From NCBI RefSeq assembly GCF_023701945.1, contig NZ_JABAEF010000027.1:1-64000 (forward strand): 64,000 nt of DNA, in the 5' to 3' direction. The position numbers and the translations under genes were made by a program. The DNA comes from Rhizobium sp. CG5. GTDB lineage: Bacteria > Pseudomonadota > Alphaproteobacteria > Rhizobiales > Rhizobiaceae. The notes beneath the pieces were generated by a model. That model worked only from the letters and a program-made list of their open reading frames with translations. It did no database searches and was not told the DNA's origin. Positions 42,752-49,938 of the stretch are shown here, in pieces; the first letter of the stretch is position 1, and the number at the start of each line of letters is the position of its first letter.

Positions 42752-44197
42752 TTAAAATGGATAGTGCTGGTCCGGATCTTCGATCGTGATCCAGCGCAAA
42801 TCTGTGAATTCCGCGATGGCCGCCTTGCCGCCGAACCGCCCGTAGCCGGACCCTTTCACGCCGCCGAACGGCATCTGAGCCTCGTCGTGAACGGTCGGAC
42901 CGTTGATATGACAAATACCGGCTTCGACGCGGCGTGCCACGGCCATGGCGCGACGGATGTCGCGGCTGAAAACGGAGGACGACAGCCCGTATTCGGTATC
43001 GTTGGCCACGCGGATCGCTTCGTCGTCCCCCTTCACGCGGATGATACTTTTCGCCGGCCCGAACGACTCCTCGCTATAAATGCGCATCTCCGGCGTCACG
43101 CCGTCGATCAACGTGGCGCTCATGATCGCGCCGTGACGTTCGAAGCCCGCGATCAGGTGTCCGCCCTTGGAAACCGCATCGTTGACCATGCTCTCGACGC
43201 GTTCGGCCGCCTCGACCGTGACGAGCGAGCCGAGCACCACATGCCCTCGTGGATCTCCGGCCGGCAGAGCGCGTGCTCTTGCGGCGAGTTTTTCCACGAA
43301 CACATCGGCCACCTTTTCATCGATGATGATGCGTTCCGTCGACATGCAGATCTGGCCCTGGTTCATGAACGCCCCGAAAATGGTGGCATTGACCGCAGCA
43401 TCGAGGTCGGCGTCGTCCAGCACGATGAGCGGCGCCTTGCCGCCGAGTTCGAGCAGCACCGGCTTCAGGTGGCGCGCCGCCATTTCCGCAATGATCTTGC
43501 CCACTCTGGTCGAGCCCGTGAAATTGATGCGCTTCACAGCGTGATGTTCCACCAGCGCCTGCACGACCTTCGGCGCGTCGGCGGGTGCGTTGGTCAAGAT
43601 ATTGACGACGCCCTTCGGTAGGCCGGCTTCCCGCATGACGTGTCCGATGAGGCGATGAACGCCCGGACACATCTCAGACGCTTTCAAAACGACGGTATTG
43701 CCGCAGGCCAGCGGCATGGCGATGGCGCGGGTACCGAGGATGACAGGCGCGTTCCACGGGGCAATGCCGACGCATACACCAGCCGGCTGGCGCAAGGCAA
43801 ACGACATGTTGCCTGGTTTGTCGGACGGTATGATCTCCCCGGCGATCTGCGTCGTCATGGATGCCGCTTCTCGCAGGATACCGGCGGCGAACATGGTATT
43901 GAAGCCGCCCCAGGGCGCGGTGGAGCCGGTCTCCGTCATCATCAGTCGGATAAATTCCGGCGCCTTGCTCTCCATCACGTCCGCCGCCTTGAGCAACAAG
44001 GCGCGTCTCTGGCCTGGGCCGGTCGCGGCCCATCCTGGAAAAGCTGCCGCAGCTGCATCCACTGCGGCATTCGCGTCTGCGACCCCGCCGGCCGCTGACC
44101 GGCTCGCCACCTCTCCGGTAACCGGATCGCGACGTTCAAATGTCATTCCGTCAGCGGCAGCTTGGTCTTCGTTATCGATTAAAAGTTGAATGTCCAT
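42752..44197 (-). CDS. Aldehyde dehydrogenase, aromatic aldehyde type
   Basis: This 481-residue NAD(P)-dependent aldehyde dehydrogenase has an intact active site: Glu250 in LLELGGKAPLIVLDDADLD, Cys284 in NQGQICMSTERII, and the APWNAPVILGTRAIAMPLACGNTVVLKASE cofactor region. Its closest family pattern is that of salicylaldehyde/vanillin dehydrogenases: an N-terminal QLLIDNEDQAA and DPVTGEVASR, and a C-terminal HDEAQMPFGGVKGSGYGRFGG. It is read from a promoter with an inverted repeat at 44277 and precedes the TPP decarboxylase gene. Oxidation of an aromatic aldehyde made by that decarboxylase is the natural inference. Confidence 0.87.
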   Translation of the reverse strand: MDIQLLIDNEDQAAADGMTFERRDPVTGEVASRSAAGGVADANAAVDAAAAAFPGWAATGPGQRRALLLKAADVMESKAPEFIRLMMTETGSTAPWGGFNTMFAAGILREAASMTTQIAGEIIPSDKPGNMSFALRQPAGVCVGIAPWNAPVILGTRAIAMPLACGNTVVLKASEMCPGVHRLIGHVMREAGLPKGVVNILTNAPADAPKVVQALVEHHAVKRINFTGSTRVGKIIAEMAARHLKPVLLELGGKAPLIVLDDADLDAAVNATIFGAFMNQGQICMSTERIIIDEKVADVFVEKLAARARALPAGDPRGHVVLGSLVTVEAAERVESMVNDAVSKGGHLIAGFERHGAIMSATLIDGVTPEMRIYSEESFGPAKSIIRVKGDDEAIRVANDTEYGLSSSVFSRDIRRAMAVARRVEAGICHINGPTVHDEAQMPFGGVKGSGYGRFGGKAAIAEFTDLRWITIEDPDQHYPF

Positions 44198-44276
44198 ACG
44201 TTTCCCTCCTCCCTGCGATTTGCCTGCAGCGGGCTCCTTATGGACAAGCTAGCCGAACACGATCGGACGCGCAATC

Positions 44277-44294
44277 TAGTTTTGCATCAAACTA
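44277..44294. promoter_or_regulatory. Inverted repeat upstream of aldehyde dehydrogenase
   Basis: TAGTTT-TGCATC-AAACTA has two perfect six-base arms and shares CTAGTTT with the operator candidate at 40226. It lies 80 bases upstream of the aldehyde dehydrogenase start and overlaps the edge of the IS256 remnant. It could bring this gene pair under the MarR regulator. Confidence 0.45.
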
Positions 44295-44712
44295 TAATTT
44301 GAGTTGAAGATCGCGGTTGATGAAGTTCGAGGAGCAGTGCACCGACGAGGCGGACGATGGCCTCGTCGTTAGGGAAGATGCCGACGACATCTGTGCGGCG
44401 CTTGATCTCGCCATTGAGTCGTTCGATCGGGCTGGTCGAGTGAAGCTTGGTCCGATGCTGGGCTGGAAAGGCCATGTAGGCGCGCACATCAGTTTCGGCG
44501 TCGTCCATAAATGTGCCGCGCTTCGGCCATCTGACACGGAGCTGATCGGCGACATGCCGCCAAGTCTGCACGGCACTGTCATGATCGGGCTGGATAAAGG
44601 CCTGGCGGGTCGCGGCCGCGACCATGGTGTGCTGGCCTTTGGGAATTTAAGCGTGCGCATTGCGCATCGCATGAATGTAAATCCATGGGAAGGCTTGTCT
44701 GGCATCACAAAA
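44287..44712 (-). pseudogene. IS256-family transposase remnant
   Basis: A minus-strand frame carries the C-terminal part of an IS256 (Mutator-type) transposase: FIQPDHDSAVQTWRHVADQLR, then MAFPAQHRTKLHSTSPIERLNGEIKRRTDVVGIFPNDEAIVRLVGALLLEL, including the catalytic glutamate region. The preceding part (HFMRNAL-like, seen as IHAMRNAHA) lies in another frame across a stop, and the final 20-40 residues are replaced by unrelated codons. The fragment sits between two promoters and is certainly inactive. Confidence 0.85.
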
Positions 44713-44725
44713 AAGTTGTAAATAC

Positions 44726-44737
44726 GAACAAATGTTC
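44726..44737. promoter_or_regulatory. Candidate IclR-type site 1 (GAACAAATGTTC)
   Basis: This twelve-base near-palindrome lies 204 bases upstream of the M19 gene and within an AT-rich stretch. It is one of four related sequences in front of transcription units between 44700 and 56600, which supports a shared regulator, probably the IclR protein at 46016-46822. Confidence 0.55.
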
Positions 44738-44940
44738 ATAAAAATTGTTGGTTCGATGACCTGGCGGCCCGTGACGCCTGTGATGTCAGCCTTGGACGGA
44801 GTTTGAAGACCCCGGATCTCGGCCGCAGTTGCCGGTACGCCGCGCTCACACCGCGGGCGTGAAAACGATAAAAAAATGGCGTTGTCGCGGATCAGGTGCC
44901 CCTTGCCGGCCGCCTCGCCCCACGCATGGAGAGAAGTTAC

Positions 44941-45918
44941 ATGAGCCGATCGAATCTGCACGACCGTTCCATCGTTATCGACGGGCTGATCGTATCAAGA
45001 TGGAGCCGCGAGCTTTTCGAGGCGATGCGGACGGGTGGGCTGACGGCCGCAAATTGTACCTGCAGCGTATGGGAAGGCTTTGAGGAGTCCATGCGCGCCG
45101 TGGGACAGTGGAAGCTGTGGCTGCGTGAGAACGATGATCTTATTTGCCAAATATACACCGTCGAGGACATCGCCCAGGCGAAAGCGCAAGGTCGCGTCGG
45201 CGTCATTCTTGGCTGGCAGAATTCTGACGGGTTTGGAGAGGATGTCAGGACCGTTGCACTCTATGCGGAACTGGGCTTGCGCGTCGTCCAGCTTACTTAT
45301 CACAATGCCAATGCGGTCTGCGCGGGCTGCCTGGAAACCATCGACCGGGGGCTGACCGATTTCGGCCACGAGCTGGTCGAGGCCCTGAACGAAATCGGTA
45401 TCCTCATGGATCTCAGTCACGTCGGCCCGCAAACCTCAATCGACGCGATCCGCGCTTCCAAGAAGCCGCTTGCTTACACCCATTGTGCTCCCAAGGCACT
45501 GAAGGATCATCCGCGCAATAAAACCGACGAGGAACTGCGCATGGTCGCGGAGGTCGGTGGCATGGTCGGCGTCACGATGTTCCCACCCTTCATGCCAAGA
45601 GGCAGCTTGTCTACGCTGGATGATTATCTCGACGTCATCGAATACGTCATCAATCTCTGCGGCGAGGAACAGGTCGGCATCGGCACGGATTTCACGCAGG
45701 ACGTGACGCCGGAACGGATGGCATACTTTCTCCGCTACAAGGGCCATGGTCGGCAGCTTTTGCAGCCGAAAGGAGCGGTTTTCCCCGAGGCCTTTTGCCG
45801 AATCGAGCAATATCCGAATCTGACGAACGCCATGCTGGGACGGGGGTGGAACGAAGGCCGCATTGCGCGCGTGCTCGGAGAAAACTGGCTTCGCCTGTTC
45901 GGCGAAGTCTGGAGTTGA
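44941..45918 (+). CDS. M19 (membrane dipeptidase-like) protein with altered metal site
   Basis: This is a 325-residue TIM barrel protein of the renal dipeptidase family. It keeps DLSHVGPQTS, PLAYTHCAPKAL and VGIGTDFTQD, which supply two histidines and one aspartate of the dinuclear zinc site. The N-terminal HxD motif is absent (IVIDGLIVSRW instead of DGHND) and the bridging glutamate is replaced by Gln (VILGWQNSDG). A conserved subfamily with these changes exists in proteobacteria, so the gene is probably functional but with another metal state or reaction. No signal peptide is seen, so it is cytoplasmic. The ATG at 44941 follows GGAGAGAAG. Confidence 0.82.
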   Translation: MSRSNLHDRSIVIDGLIVSRWSRELFEAMRTGGLTAANCTCSVWEGFEESMRAVGQWKLWLRENDDLICQIYTVEDIAQAKAQGRVGVILGWQNSDGFGEDVRTVALYAELGLRVVQLTYHNANAVCAGCLETIDRGLTDFGHELVEALNEIGILMDLSHVGPQTSIDAIRASKKPLAYTHCAPKALKDHPRNKTDEELRMVAEVGGMVGVTMFPPFMPRGSLSTLDDYLDVIEYVINLCGEEQVGIGTDFTQDVTPERMAYFLRYKGHGRQLLQPKGAVFPEAFCRIEQYPNLTNAMLGRGWNEGRIARVLGENWLRLFGEVWS

Positions 45919-45940
45919 TTTTTCGAAGCCTGACGAGGTT

Positions 45941-45980
45941 GTCGCTATTGTGCCGGCAGCCTCGATAGCGACCCCGGCAC
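45941..45980. terminator. Interleaved inverted repeats between convergent genes
   Basis: GTCGCTAT (45941-45948) pairs with ATAGCGAC (45965-45972), and GTGCCGG (45950-45956) pairs with CCGGCAC (45974-45980). The arms alternate, so the two stems cannot both form as simple hairpins but could make an H-type pseudoknot or two competing terminators. The site lies in the 97-base gap between the M19 and IclR genes, where transcription from both sides must end. Confidence 0.5.
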
Positions 45981-46015
45981 GTTTCAGGCGGGCGCGCTTG
46001 CGCGGGCACCTTTCA

Positions 46016-46822
46016 TCATGAATTGATATCGGACCGGCCGGCCTTGAGGGCGATCTGCAACTGATCGGCGACATTCTGCACAATGGGCAGGATATCTGTG
46101 AGTAGCTTCTTGGTTGTGACGGCGCTCATGCTGGTCAGGGCGGTGATCGCGCCTGCGACCTTCTGCTTGTTGTCGAAAAACGGCACGGCAAGCGAGCGCA
46201 CGCCCACTTCGACTTCCTGCTCGACCAATGCGTATCCGCGGCCCCTGACCAGTTCCAGTTCACGGCGTAACAGGTTGGGGTCGATGGTGGTCTTGTCGGT
46301 CAGCAGAGTGGGGCGACTGCTTTCGATCAGGATGTCGATCTCCTCGGGCGGGTCGAAGGCGAGCATAGCGCGACCGGTTGATGTCGACAACAAAGGCAGG
46401 CGACGGCCCACTGGAACAGTGACCGCCAGGGAACGCTGGGCAATAGCTCTTGCGGTATAGACCGACTCATCTCCGTCGCGCACCGCCAGCGCTACCGTTT
46501 GTTCGGAGGCGGCGCTGGCTTCTTCGAGAAGGGGCAGAGCAAAATCGGAAAATGGCAGCGCCGAAAGATAGAGATAGCCGAGATTCAGCACTTTGGGCGC
46601 GAGGCGGAAAGAGCGACCGTCTCGGGCTACGTAGCCGAGATGGGCGAGCGTCAGGAGATAGCGCCGGGCGCTCGCCCGGTTCATGCCGGTCCGGTCGGCG
46701 ACCTGAGACAGACTCATGGCCGGACTGGCGGCATCGAAGCTGCTTAAGACATTCAAACCGTGCTCGAGCGACGCGACGAAGTCGCGTGGTCTGTCTTCGG
46801 AGTTGATTTGGTCGTCGCTCAT
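46016..46822 (-). CDS. IclR-family transcriptional regulator
   Basis: This 268-residue regulator has an N-terminal winged HTH (about residues 15-78: LEHGLNVLSSFDAASPAMSLSQVADRTGMNRASARRYLLTLAHLGYV) and a C-terminal GAF-like effector domain. The latter contains GRRLPLLSTSTGRAMLAFDP and VEQEVEVGVRSLAVPFFDNKQKVAGAIT, as in the PcaR/PcaU/PobR branch. The ATG at 46822 is used. It lies between the M19 gene (convergent) and the aldehyde dehydrogenase operon (divergent), and its promoter region contains two of the GAACA-N-ATGTTC-like palindromes. Its effector is probably the imported compound or a breakdown product. Confidence 0.88.
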   Translation of the reverse strand: MSDDQINSEDRPRDFVASLEHGLNVLSSFDAASPAMSLSQVADRTGMNRASARRYLLTLAHLGYVARDGRSFRLAPKVLNLGYLYLSALPFSDFALPLLEEASAASEQTVALAVRDGDESVYTARAIAQRSLAVTVPVGRRLPLLSTSTGRAMLAFDPPEEIDILIESSRPTLLTDKTTIDPNLLRRELELVRGRGYALVEQEVEVGVRSLAVPFFDNKQKVAGAITALTSMSAVTTKKLLTDILPIVQNVADQLQIALKAGRSDINS

Positions 46823-47211
46823 GAATCCCTCTTCTCCAAACCCCGCATGTGGGGGGTCTCATGCTGTTTGATTGCCTAATTTTGATTGGCTTATCTTGGA
46901 CTGATGCCATGTTCGATGGCAGTGACAAATACAGGAAGCATATCCCGGTTGTATATGATCGGATTTACGGCGCCGGTGCTGAATTGACAACCCTGCGAAG
47001 CGCCGGCCCCCTCGTTCACCGCCGGCGTGTCTCCTGCTGAGCCTGCGACACGTCGCCATGGACGGTTGTCAATCGGCACGCATGTCCTGGCTTCGATCGA
47101 GGCAACTCCTGCCTTGAAGCGCAGGTCTCGTCCATGGGAACCGACTTCTCAAAATGCTGAATGACACCCATCTCCAGGACTGCGATTGCGGAATTTCGAC
47201 GTATGCAGTGT

Positions 47212-47223
47212 GAACAGATGTTT
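47212..47223. promoter_or_regulatory. Candidate IclR-type site 2 (GAACAGATGTTT)
   Basis: This matches site 1 at ten of twelve positions and lies 180 bases from site 3 in the divergent region, on the IclR side. Confidence 0.45.
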
Positions 47224-47391
47224 CCATATAGTGAGTGCCTTACGGGTGCAAGCTGCCTCGTACCCGAGTCCAAGTGCGGCAGATTATCGGGCTGGGACGA
47301 AAAATAGGCTGACTCTGCAGGCTTATGCTGCAACTATCATCGTAAAGTCGGCAAGCTATCGCACGCGAGGTTTCGAAAAGATGCATGATGC

Positions 47392-47403
47392 GAACATATG
47401 TTC
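47392..47403. promoter_or_regulatory. Candidate IclR-type site 3 (GAACATATGTTC)
   Basis: This is a perfect twelve-base palindrome, extended by flanking C and G to CGAACATATGTTCG (47391-47404). It lies 90 bases upstream of the aldehyde dehydrogenase start and is the best copy of the set of four. Confidence 0.6.
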
Positions 47404-47444
47404 GTAATATGATTTTTATTTCTTGCGCACCAACGTTCACATGG

Positions 47445-47478
47445 CGTATGTTTTTATATCGCATAAAAAGGACATACG
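47445..47478 (+). promoter_or_regulatory. Leader hairpin covering the Shine-Dalgarno
   Basis: CGTATGT (47445-47451) pairs with ACATACG (47472-47478) and inner TTTTAT (47452-47457) with ATAAAA (47463-47468). The purine-rich AGG of the likely Shine-Dalgarno (AAGGA, 47468-47472) sits in the bulge and stem. The structure could limit translation of the operon's first gene. Whether it acts as a thermosensor or is incidental cannot be judged from sequence. Confidence 0.45.
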
Positions 47479-47492
47479 GGGTGCCAACGCCA

Positions 47493-48899
47493 ATGGTTAT
47501 GGAGATGTTGATAGGGGGCCGCTTGGTCGGTGCGGATGGTGCGTTCGACGTGATCGATCCGGCGACAGGCAAGACATTTGCAGAGGCGCCGGAATGCAGT
47601 CCGGCGCAGCTCTCCCAGGCTATCGCCGCCGCCTCGCAAGCCTTCAAACTGTGGTCGCGTCAGGATATCGCAGAGCGCCGCCGCGTTCTCGTCGCCTGTG
47701 CAGAAAGAGTGCGTGCGCATGCCGATGAGTTGGGGCGCCTTATTTGCCGTGAGCAGGGCCGTGCCTTGCCGAAGGCCATCGGCGAGGTCATGGGCGCGGC
47801 GCGCTGGTTCGAGCATACGGCCGGAATCGACTTGCCGGTCGAAGTGCTGCGCGATGACAGTGACATGCGCGTCTCGGTCCACCGTCGCCCGCTCGGCGTC
47901 GTCGCCGGCATCGCGCCCTGGAACTATCCGGTCATCTCCGCCGTCTGGAAGATCGCACCGGCGATCCTCGCGGGCAATGCCATCGTCATCAAGCCTTCTC
48001 CCTTCACGCCGCTTGCCACGCTGAGGCTCGGGGCCATTCTGCAGGACATCATTCCCGCGGGCGTGCTGACGATCGTCAGCGGCGGCGACGAGCTTGGTCG
48101 CGCCTTGGCTGCGCATCCAGATATCCGCAAGGTTTCGCTGACCGGTTCGGTCGAGGCCGGCAAGAGCGTTGCCCGCTCCAGTGCCGATGACCTGAAGCGC
48201 ATCACACTGGAACTGGGCGGAAATGACGCCGGCATTGTCCTCGATGACGTCGATCCTGAAGCGATTGCAGAAAAACTGTTCTGGGGCAGTTTCCAAAATA
48301 CCGGGCAGGTCTGCTCCGTCATCAAGCGTCTCTATGTGCATGAAAATGTCTATGAGCCGGTGAAGACGGCGCTGCTTGCACGCATCTCAGCCGCCCGCGT
48401 CGGCAATGGTTTCGATGAAGGCGTTGATCTTGGCCCGCTCACCACGGCGCCTCAGTTCGAGCGGGTGCAGGAACTGGCAGAAGATTCGCTAAAGGCCGGC
48501 GGCAAGCTGCACGGCGATGCCGCAATTCCCAATGTCGGGGGTTACTTCATGGCGCCTAAGCTGGTGACCGGTCTGTCGGACACCGATCGGCTCGTTGCCG
48601 AGGAGCAGTTCGGACCTCTGCTTCCCATCCTGCCGTTCAGCGATGAAGCTGAGGTTATCGAGCGCGCCAACGGCACGAAGTTCGGGCTGTCGGGCTCTGT
48701 CTGGAGCGGCAGCGCCGAACGTGGTGCCGAACTGGCCGCCGAACTGGACTGCGGTACGGCCTGGGTCAACCAACACCTCACCATCCTGCCGATCTCGCCT
48801 GTCGGCGGGCACAAATGGTCCGGCATCGGGGTTGAGAACGGCCCTTGGGGACTGGCGTCCTACACCGATATCCAGACGATTTCCGTTGCCAAGGCCTGA
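47493..48899 (+). CDS. NAD(P)-dependent aldehyde dehydrogenase
   Basis: This 468-residue aldehyde dehydrogenase has complete catalytic motifs: PWNYPVISAVWKIAPAILAGNAIVIKPS for the cofactor, Glu240 in LELGGNDAGIVLDD, and Cys274 in QNTGQVCSVIKRLYV. The end GHKWSGIGVENGPWGLASYTD is typical of the family branch that oxidises small aliphatic or amino aldehydes. The start is uncertain. ATGs at 47493, 47499 and 47505 all fit the family N-terminus, while a GTG at 47481 stands at the best distance from AAGGA. It heads a run of genes to soxG. The probable substrate is an aldehyde released by the amine oxidase or aminotransferase step. Confidence 0.86.
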   Translation: MVMEMLIGGRLVGADGAFDVIDPATGKTFAEAPECSPAQLSQAIAAASQAFKLWSRQDIAERRRVLVACAERVRAHADELGRLICREQGRALPKAIGEVMGAARWFEHTAGIDLPVEVLRDDSDMRVSVHRRPLGVVAGIAPWNYPVISAVWKIAPAILAGNAIVIKPSPFTPLATLRLGAILQDIIPAGVLTIVSGGDELGRALAAHPDIRKVSLTGSVEAGKSVARSSADDLKRITLELGGNDAGIVLDDVDPEAIAEKLFWGSFQNTGQVCSVIKRLYVHENVYEPVKTALLARISAARVGNGFDEGVDLGPLTTAPQFERVQELAEDSLKAGGKLHGDAAIPNVGGYFMAPKLVTGLSDTDRLVAEEQFGPLLPILPFSDEAEVIERANGTKFGLSGSVWSGSAERGAELAAELDCGTAWVNQHLTILPISPVGGHKWSGIGVENGPWGLASYTDIQTISVAKA

Positions 48900-48903
48900 T
48901 TGA

Positions 48904-49938
48904 ATGTCCGTAGCATCCAGCATTGTTTCGCATCTCGAATCCTTTCCCCGACTGCGCACGCTTCATGGGCCAACGCCGCTCGATGAAGCGTGCGCCCTTT
49001 CCCGCCATCTCGGCGGGCCGCGGATCTTTCTCAAGCGTGACGACCTGACGCCTGCGGGTCTTGGCGGCAACAAGGTGCGTAAGCTCGAATTCATTCTCGG
49101 CAAGGCGATCGCCGAAGGCTATGACACGATCATTGCTTGCGGAGGCTATCAGTCCAATCTCGCACGCATCACCGCGGCCATGGGTGCACGCGCCGGCCTG
49201 CAGGTCGAACTCGTGCTGGGCGGCGTGCCTGGCGAGCCGCATCCGGTTTCCGCCAACCTGCTTCTCGACCATCTTCTCGGCGCCAACATTCATCTGGTTG
49301 AGACCGAGCCGCGTTGGGATTTCGGAACGACGATAGAGGATCTTGCCGAGCGCCTCGTGAAACAGGGCAGGCGGCCGATGATGATGCCGCTCGGCGGCTC
49401 CAGCCCTGAGGGCATGGCGAGCTACGTTCTGGCGACGGCCGAAATGATGCAGCAGTTTGCCGAAAACAAGATTGCACCTGAGCACCTCTATGTCGGTGTG
49501 GGCTCCGGTGGCACCTATTCGGGCCTGGTGCTTGGTGAGTGCAATCTCAAGCCGAGCTATCACGTCACCGGCGTAAGCGTCAGCCGCACGAGCGAATTCC
49601 TGGTCGAAAAGGTTATCGACGAAACGACCCGTGCGCAGGAAATTCTTAGCTTGCCGAAGACGCCAAAGGCGTCGGACCTCACGGTATTCGACGATCAGAT
49701 CGGTGCGCATTATGGTGCGATGACTGAGGCCGCCGAAGAGGCGATCCACCTTTTGGCCCGGCTGGAAGGTGTCCTCGTCGATCCCGTCTATTCGGCCAAG
49801 TGCCTGGCAGGGTTGATCGATCATATCCGCACGGGCCGGATCGACAAGGATGACACGGTTGTCTTCCTGCATACCGGCGGAACGCCGGCGCTGTTTGCCT
49901 ATGATCCTGCGGTTCTTGTGCCTGAGTTGCGGGTATGA
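48904..49938 (+). CDS. D-cysteine desulfhydrase/ACC deaminase-like PLP enzyme
   Basis: This 344-residue fold-type II PLP enzyme is related to D-cysteine desulfhydrase, L-cysteate sulfo-lyase and ACC deaminase. The PLP lysine is Lys57 (LGGNKVRKLEF). The nearby IFLKRDDLTPAG and CGGYQSNLARITAAMGA are the PLP-phosphate and substrate regions, and HTGGTPALFAYD closes the site. It probably carries out an alpha,beta-elimination on a cysteine-like or sulfonated amino acid, giving pyruvate and ammonia through 2-aminoacrylate. It starts five bases after the aldehyde dehydrogenase and overlaps soxB by four bases. The exact substrate is undecided. Confidence 0.83.
   Translation: MSVASSIVSHLESFPRLRTLHGPTPLDEACALSRHLGGPRIFLKRDDLTPAGLGGNKVRKLEFILGKAIAEGYDTIIACGGYQSNLARITAAMGARAGLQVELVLGGVPGEPHPVSANLLLDHLLGANIHLVETEPRWDFGTTIEDLAERLVKQGRRPMMMPLGGSSPEGMASYVLATAEMMQQFAENKIAPEHLYVGVGSGGTYSGLVLGECNLKPSYHVTGVSVSRTSEFLVEKVIDETTRAQEILSLPKTPKASDLTVFDDQIGAHYGAMTEAAEEAIHLLARLEGVLVDPVYSAKCLAGLIDHIRTGRIDKDDTVVFLHTGGTPALFAYDPAVLVPELRV

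Larger units (their letters stand above)
46823..47492. promoter_or_regulatory. Divergent control region, IclR/aldehyde dehydrogenase
   Basis: No gene is supported in these 670 bases. The region contains two related palindromes (47212-47223 and 47392-47403) and a hairpin overlapping the likely ribosome binding site of the plus-strand operon (47445-47478). A CCCC-GCATGT-GGGG repeat lies about 20 bases upstream of the IclR start. Confidence 0.5.

Noticed and set aside
44647..44961. 104-codon minus-strand frame upstream of the M19 gene
   Set aside because: Only its last few codons (HAMRNAHA) relate to the IS256 remnant. The rest crosses the promoter region without any domain.
47391..47404. CGAACATATGTTCG as an SOS (LexA) box
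   Set aside because: It matches the Gram-positive LexA consensus, but alphaproteobacterial LexA binds direct GTTC-N7-GTTC-type repeats, the adjacent genes are metabolic, and related copies occur in front of the same locus's other units.
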